From Chrysomallon squamiferum (lineage: Eukaryota > Mollusca > Gastropoda > Neomphalida > Peltospiridae), in assembly GCA_012295275.1 (NCBI GenBank), contig CM022668.1, forward strand, positions 2,372,989 through 2,436,988: a DNA stretch of 64,000 nt. Reading direction: 5' to 3'. A program made the translations under genes and the position numbers. Under the pieces are notes generated by a model. It was not told where the DNA came from. It did no database searches and saw only the letters and a program-made list of their open reading frames with translations. Within the stretch, counting starts at the first letter, position 1; the number at the start of each line of letters is the position of its first letter. Positions 57,308 through 64,000 of the stretch are shown here, piece by piece.

Positions 57308-60300
57308 TTTTGTCTTCCTGTACTGATCTTTTTATTTCTGATACGCCGTTACAAGTTCTTTAGCCTGGTTCTCGTCAAGCACGTGAACGCTCGAAGTCTC
57401 GTTATAGAATTTTTTAACCTTCACCTTCACAAAGTTTCAAAAAAAAGTCACGGCATTTATGTATTATTGTTGTTATTATTATTATTATTATTATTATAAA
57501 ATATGTGTTTATATATGCCATTTATTTTTTTTTTTTTATTATTTAAAAAAAAAAAAAAAAAAATTCAAGATTCTTGGCAAGGAAAGAAAGAGACTTATCT
57601 GCAGAGAACAGATAATTTATTTACTTTTTAACCGGGAGGGGGGGGGTCCATTCATCTGGGAAATCTACATGTGTGTGTGTGTGTGACATTTTCATTTCAT
57701 TCCCGTGTGTGTCCAATGCATTTTCATTTTTATTCAAGTCAGAAATCTAGAATGTTTTTAAGTTTTATTTTTTTTTTTATCTAGAATGTTTATTTGTTGC
57801 AAACAGTTAGAAAGTGAACCTATATTGGGGTGTATGAAAGTGCTCCGAAAGTTCTGGCGCAAATATCTCTGTCATTTAACAACAAAAGCAAAAACAGCCA
57901 CGATGCTCGGACTAAACACTTACAGTTTTATTTTTTATTGTTATTAATGTGGTTAAAAAAAAAAATGTAATATAAAAAATGGATTTATTATATTTTATTT
58001 TTCTTCTACCCCCCCACAAAAGATAATTTATATAAAATTACAACAGTTAATTAAGAAACAGCAACAAAAGAATTATGAAAAACGTAAGAAAATTGTGTCG
58101 TGGGTGAATTAAATTTTGTGATAATGAGTCCATTATGTGGAAACGTGTGTGTATATATATTTGTGTGTGTACTTTTGTGTGCGTGTAGTTCTATCTATAA
58201 GCTATTAACATAAAACAAATTCTTAAACAGTTTAAATAATAAATAAATAAATAAATAAAGTGGTTCGCACGTTCGTTACTATCAACCAATGAATACGACT
58301 GAAATACTCTGATCTACGCTCTTGTTTTAATTATTATTTTCTTTAGTCTTGGAATTTTTTTTGTTTTTCATTTTTCACGACATAAACGAAAAAAAGATTT
58401 TCTTTTTGTTATATATTTATAATTTACAGTTTAAAAAATATACAAATTTGAATTACTTCGGAAGTTTTGCCACGGAAGTTTTTAAACATCGATGAACTGA
58501 GCGAACATCTGCTAGAAACGCAGGAAAAAAAGATCTTCCCTTTTCTTCGAGCTGCCTTCATTTCTCGACGACAGTGATGACATCGTGCAACATTTTTTTC
58601 ATCATCAACATTACAGAGGTGCGCACACTTTCTGATCTCACAGGCCACAGCGCTTCAACTTCACTGGCCGCACAAATTTCACTGTGATTACGTAAAATCT
58701 GAACGCGTTACACATATGATTTTGCATAATTTTCTACCTGTGAACCTCAGCATATATTTATATCTTATATAGATGGGTCCGTTTACAGTTTTCCACGAGA
58801 ACTGACTTCATCCCTCTAAGATTCCCTTTAAAGTCAAAATAAAACAGTTGTTATTATTATTTATTACCTTTATTAAATAACAACTTTAAAACTGTCGGAT
58901 CTGAAAATGAATACTGGACGCCTTGTTGTGTTACGGCACCTGAAAGTCATAGGAAATTCATGGTGTTCGAGTGTTTATACTAACATGCAGCCTCGTTTTA
59001 TTTCAAATGAGACATTAAATGTGATGAGGCGATATCCTTCCCTTGACCGCAGGCTGCGCACCCCTGATTAACAAGGCCATTTCTTCGTGAAAATACAACT
59101 GCCTTCGTTGGCATGGACCAACAGGAACGATAACTCGAAACGGCACAAATTACGTCACCGGCGGAAAAATGCTTCCAGAATTTCGCCGATTTAATGGGTG
59201 CAAACTATACATGAATGATCGTTTGTATTGGGTTCTGAATATTGCCAGCTAGAAAAGTTAATACATTAATCTTATAACGAATTATAATTTTTGTTTACTA
59301 ATCACACATTTGCTGAAAAATAATCCAGCTTTAAAAGGTTGATTAAGTTGAAAACGTAGTTAGGAAAGGCGCAGGGCATCATGGTTTGGTAATGTGAACA
59401 ACCATCCTTATCTTTAAGTGTAAATCATAAAAAGTTCAGTAAATAGACTTAAAATAACTGAATTTAGAGTTTAAAAACTTCCGTGAGATCACGGAAACTT
59501 CCGATCGAAATCTAAGATGGGAGTGTCGAATGCCGATCAGTGTTTACAAACTTTTAAATACGTATGCCCTCATAATGCAATCAGTTCTACATGGATTATT
59601 AAAAGTAATTTGGGGAAATAAGTCATTTAATCAGTATCTCGTGTTTACAGATGTCTATTATTGAGTAGAAGTTGCTGCAACGGTAGAAACCATTTTTTTT
59701 TTTTTTTTTTTTTTGTCATACCATCTCGTACTATATTTTTTTCAGAGATTATTACGATGTCGCCAGCCAAATATTAATTTTAAAAATAAATAAATAAATA
59801 AAAAGAAAATAATAATAAGAAGAAAAGAAAAGAAAATAAATAATGTTCACAGACAATGGCGCGTGAATATGAACATGATATCCTCATTAGTTACCAGAAA
59901 ACTCTGCTAAAACTCCACAGCGGACAGTTCTGAGTACGTAGTTGTAAAACAATTATTTTTGTATATATATTTATTTATTTATTTATTTATTTTCATTTTC
60001 AATGCATTAGAGGTGGTATTTACATGTAAAAAGCAAACTGATCACATGTTTTTTGCATGACTGCCTTGACACATTCATTATAATGCTTGTATAATACAGA
60101 ATTTAAAAAAAAAAAAAAAAATGTAAAGGTCCGTCAACCGGCCTTATAAAAAAATTGGGTAAAAATTAATTTTTCATTCTTTTTCGATAACACAAAAGGC
60201 ATCCAACTTCTAAATCATGTACTATTATGTATGCAAAAAATGAGTTTCCTACTTTTTTTTTTTTTTTTTTTTTTTAAATGATTGATCCATGCTACCTTCG

Positions 60301-63300
60301 TCTCATTGCTGATCACATTGTAAAAATCTTTAGCCAAAATCATAAAGGTACTTTAGAAATTGAAACGAACGAGTAAAATCATGGAGTAGAATACAGATGA
60401 AATACCAAATCGTAAATCTATTCAGAAATGAAAATTGTCTGGATGTGATGTTCTTATATATTTGTGATGCCTACTCAATAATAGACATTAATCGTAAATG
60501 ATTTCAAGATCTTCCTGTCTCATACGTTTCCGATCCAAGCTAGTCATATCTGTTGTATTACTTTACCTGTCTGCTATAAACTGACATTTACTGTTAAAAG
60601 AATTTAATTATCCTTTCTCATCACGCAATATCGTATTTGAATAACTTAACAAAAACGGAGTAAAAAGTCCGTATTATAGCAGAACAGCTTCAGTCATTTA
60701 TTTACGGCATAAAGAAATAGTAAGTAATTCAAAACTATAACAGTCAGACATCCACTCAGATGCTTAACAATTTGATTCGTGTCCTATTTAAGTAGGTGGC
60801 GATCAGATCAAGATACACAACTCTGACTGAGAGTTAAACGAACTGCCAGAGCGACTCATGTTTTGTTTTTAGTTCGACTCCTATTTGTTCCCTAGCCACA
60901 TTGATCAGAATTAGTTCCAAAACAAATTAGAAACCGAATAAATATCTAGTTATTTATTGTTATTATCCTTTCTTTCTTTCTTCATTTATTTGTTTTAATT
61001 TTTGTCTGGATCTGCATTGTGCATTTTTCAGGGGACGTTGTGATCTCAGATCAGACTACAACATTGTGGCCACGAATCTTCCTCACTTCTTACATCAACA
61101 TCAAGAATTCGACAACATTTCAAACTTACTCACCATAGACCAAGTCTGGGCAACATTAGGAAGTACAAAATAACAAAAATCAAACAAAAATGCAGCAGCA
61201 ACAATAACAAATTATGCTTTCTGGTGTAACTGGAGAAAACAAAATGTATAATTATACTATTATTAGTAACGTTCTACTTCAGCAGTATGTGTGAGAAGTG
61301 AAATAAATGTATTTCATTTACTACAATGAATTTACTATCATAATGTTACAGACATATGTACCACAGGAGATTATTCAGTATTGACAGTCTTATTCTAATC
61401 GATGAAGTTAGTCAACTGTACTTCATTTCTTACAAAGATATATAAACACAGCAAGGTAAAGGATGTTAACAATAATGATAAATGTAGGAAGCAATAATTA
61501 TACTGTTTTTTTTTTTTTTTTTTTTGTTATTTTGTTCCTTACATTTTTAATCGCATTGTACACTACTACTACTACTACTAATAATAATAATAAAATAAAT
61601 AAATAAACATTACAATAGTAGAATGTATCAGTGAATCCATGAATGAATAAATAAATAATAAAGAAAAAAAAAGATTAGAAAAAGCGAATACAGATTTTGT
61701 AATACAAGCTTCCTGTGTAGGTAGTTCTTACTGGAGTCCTTTTTCTACATAAAGAACAAAACAAATGTAACAATATTTAGTAAATGAGTACAGTAATTTC
61801 TGTTAGGAACTTCTAAATGATACAGATTAATTAATTAATATTCAAATGCTGAGTATTATTATTATTATTATAATTTTTTTTAAAGAAAAACAACAGCAAC
61901 AAAAGAACAACAAAATATCAACAGCTGGTGGACTAGTTTTCAAGCACCATGAAAATTCTTGTTTATGTTGTAGAGTTTATGTTATAAAATATCGGCAAAA
62001 ACTAATTTCATCGTTTCTTGAGTGTACGCAAAACTTCGAAAATAGTTCTTAATTATATATTGTAAATTCAGTCTATATACATAAACACTTAACAATTAAT
62101 TAATGTTAACCACAGCTCAGCACGATAATAGATGGGCAAAAACTAAAGAAAAATGACTTCTTATACATATATATATATATATATATATATGTATATTGCT
62201 TATTAAAGATGTCGTAGCATATTATGAAGTTAACCAATAACTATTTAGCTATCACAATAGCCAGCCGATTAGAACTCAATCAAGACGCGGCAGTTGTTAA
62301 TTGGTCACTGCAGTACAGATAATAGTATTTATAAAGTTCTGACCGACTCATTATAAAAATAGCTGAATAGGCGCCATTTTTTTTTATACAACTTATAATC
62401 AGTAGGAGAGGTCACATCCTTACCCCCCCTTCTAGCTACGCCATAGAAATCTATAAATTCATGACATGTCCATTTTTTCTACCTATCATTACACGTGTAC
62501 ATGTTGTTTTAACTATTGCTGAGAGGAAAACAGCAACAGAGATGATACCACTTCAAGAAACAAGTTTTTGCTGACTGTCAGTAAAACGTGTTACTTTCCT
62601 AATAATAAAAATAAACATGGTGTGTTAGACGTTTTACTCCAGCCATATTTGTTTATAATTAACTAATTCTAGCTTTCTCATGAAAATATGATTAAAACAA
62701 GAGCATTTTTTTTAAAATTATCATTCATTCCACTTGCATATTAATTTAAACACCAAAAACGTTCATGATAAATAATAATAATACTAAATAAATAAATCGA
62801 ATGTTTTTGCAATGGAGGAATATGAATAGCTACTAAACATCCATGGTGTTTAATCGGGTAATGTAAAACTACTGTGTAAACTGAAAACGAAATATCGTAC
62901 AGAACAAGATATTTGATATATTATTTCAAAGACGTTTCCTAAGTTATATCTTCAGTATGCATCAAAATTAAAATCTTTATTAAAAAAAATCCAATTCATA
63001 ACCAGGTGTTTGAAGAAAGATATATGAAGTTTTTTGATGTGAAGCCAAATATATATATATAGACTAATTCATACAGTCGGTCTTTGCATCGAATTTCAAC
63101 GCTGATACTTTAGCGGGGACTAATTCATATTTTGTCTTCCACTATGCAATGTGTCACCACCTAAGACTAGTGCATCTGAATAAAGACTGTATATTATACA
63201 AACAACATTTCTTGGAAATTACAGATAGATATGATTATTTCATGCACATTTATACAGATCGATAACAATATGGATATCACTATTTCTGGAATTTAAACGA

Positions 63301-63887
63301 AGTATTAATGAATACATTATCTCTAAATCGCAAGATGACTGGAACAATGTTGGAGTTGAACTAGCTTCAAGTTATTTAGACGGTCAAGGAAGGATGAAGT
63401 TGTCTCATATTTATTTGACAGATATTTTATTTTGAGGAAAGGACCAGCCGCCACTGTGTGAAATCTGTCAATGTTTATTTGGTGAACTGTCCGGAAACTA
63501 GTTAAAGACAAAGTATTTGTAATGTAGTCGTTTAGATTTCATCTACATCTTATTTGAATTTATTTATTTTTTTTTTTTTTTTAAACTTATTGGATTTTAT
63601 AACAAAATTTAAAAATGACAATTATTTTTTAATATATATATATATATATTTCTGATTGCGCAAAGCTTGTAATTTGATTTAGTTTAGTTTAAAAAGTATT
63701 TTTTTACATAAATAGAAACAAATGTGTGTGGTTTTGTGAATTCGTGACAAAATTGTCTTAAATGGCGATGATATGACATTCGTTGAAACTGTGGCTGGGA
63801 CCACTATGTTGGCAACATCGACAGTGTCAGTCGTATTTATCAGCCATTTGATGCTGTGTTTGATTAGATGATTTTTACATCATATTG

Positions 63888-63921
<34 letters not shown>

Positions 63922-64000
63922 GCACTTAATCTGTTTTTGACCAGAATTTAATCATTTCGCTAGACAGAAAAATGTAATTAAGAACAATTTTTGTCTTCGC
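57308..64000. other. CASC3 upstream flank, no gene seen
   Basis: The first ~150 bases before the CASC3 start are less AT-rich and probably hold its 5' UTR and promoter. The remainder is AT-rich with homopolymers, TAAA/AT repeats and one hAT-like relic. No conserved exon could be recognised on either strand. Confidence 0.55.
58614..59066. mobile_element. hAT-like non-autonomous element relic
   Basis: Starts CAGAGGTGCGCA and ends TGCGCACCCCTG, imperfect inverted repeats of the CAGGGGTGCGCA type common in hAT transposons. ATTA adjoins both ends, but a full 8-bp target duplication is not visible. The interior is GC-richer than its flanks and has no transposase. Confidence 0.45.

Noticed and set aside
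58424-58648. 74-residue minus-strand frame with Cys and His (possible zinc finger)
   Set aside because: It runs across the terminal repeat of the hAT-like relic into flanking DNA, so it is not one gene; no proper zinc-finger spacing.

Overview
The window is animal nuclear DNA: very AT-rich, with large introns, GT-AG splice sites, many simple repeats and decayed transposons. A retinoic acid receptor together with an ErbB-type receptor relative suggests a lophotrochozoan, most likely a mollusc. The species is not identifiable from the sequence alone. Genes were assembled by reading splice sites and checking reading phase exon by exon. All protein family names come from recognised motifs, not from database searches.

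Layout. (1) 713-16802, plus strand: the ligand-binding half of a retinoic acid receptor (RAR); the DNA-binding exons lie left of the window. Four shared exons can join one of two terminal exons: a canonical helix 11/12 exon (16702-16802) or a nearer, phase-compatible, GC-rich, Gln-rich exon (8071-9359) encoding 429 residues and lacking AF-2. (2) 16803-25335: a long gene-poor AT-rich stretch. (3) 33363-25336, minus strand, and 35895-40790, plus strand: two head-to-head paralogous genes for secreted proteins made of a signal peptide, one EGFR/ErB-type L domain (L1) and the start of the furin-like Cys-rich domain, with no transmembrane or kinase part. The plus gene is compact (295 aa). The minus gene has a long acidic, repetitive tail (718 aa). 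Intron phases are identical and exons 3 and 5 are equal in length in the two genes. (4) 40791-46279: no gene seen. (5) 57307-46280, minus strand: CASC3 (MLN51/Barentsz), the exon-junction-complex core subunit, with 12 coding exons and an unusual acidic C-terminal exon whose frame does not join cleanly. (6) 57308-64000: upstream flank with a hAT-like relic and no gene seen.

The most striking theme is that tandem repeats have grown across exon-intron boundaries in all four genes. About 20 copies of a 61-bp unit each carry a TTACAG acceptor, and the last copy is the real RAR acceptor. Three 80-bp copies carry the acceptor plus exon start in the plus ErbB-like gene. Several in-frame copies of exon end plus GTAAGT donor lie in the minus ErbB-like gene. 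Five copies of exon end plus donor, and one copy of an exon start, lie in CASC3. In the minus ErbB-like gene the donor copies are all spaced by multiples of three and the reading frame stays open, so alternative donor choice could add variable numbers of a Cys-containing peptide repeat.

RAR, an ErbB-type gene and CASC3 also lie close together on human 17q12-q21 (ERBB2, CASC3, RARA). This linkage may therefore be ancient, and the two secreted proteins may be local offshoots of an ErbB gene.
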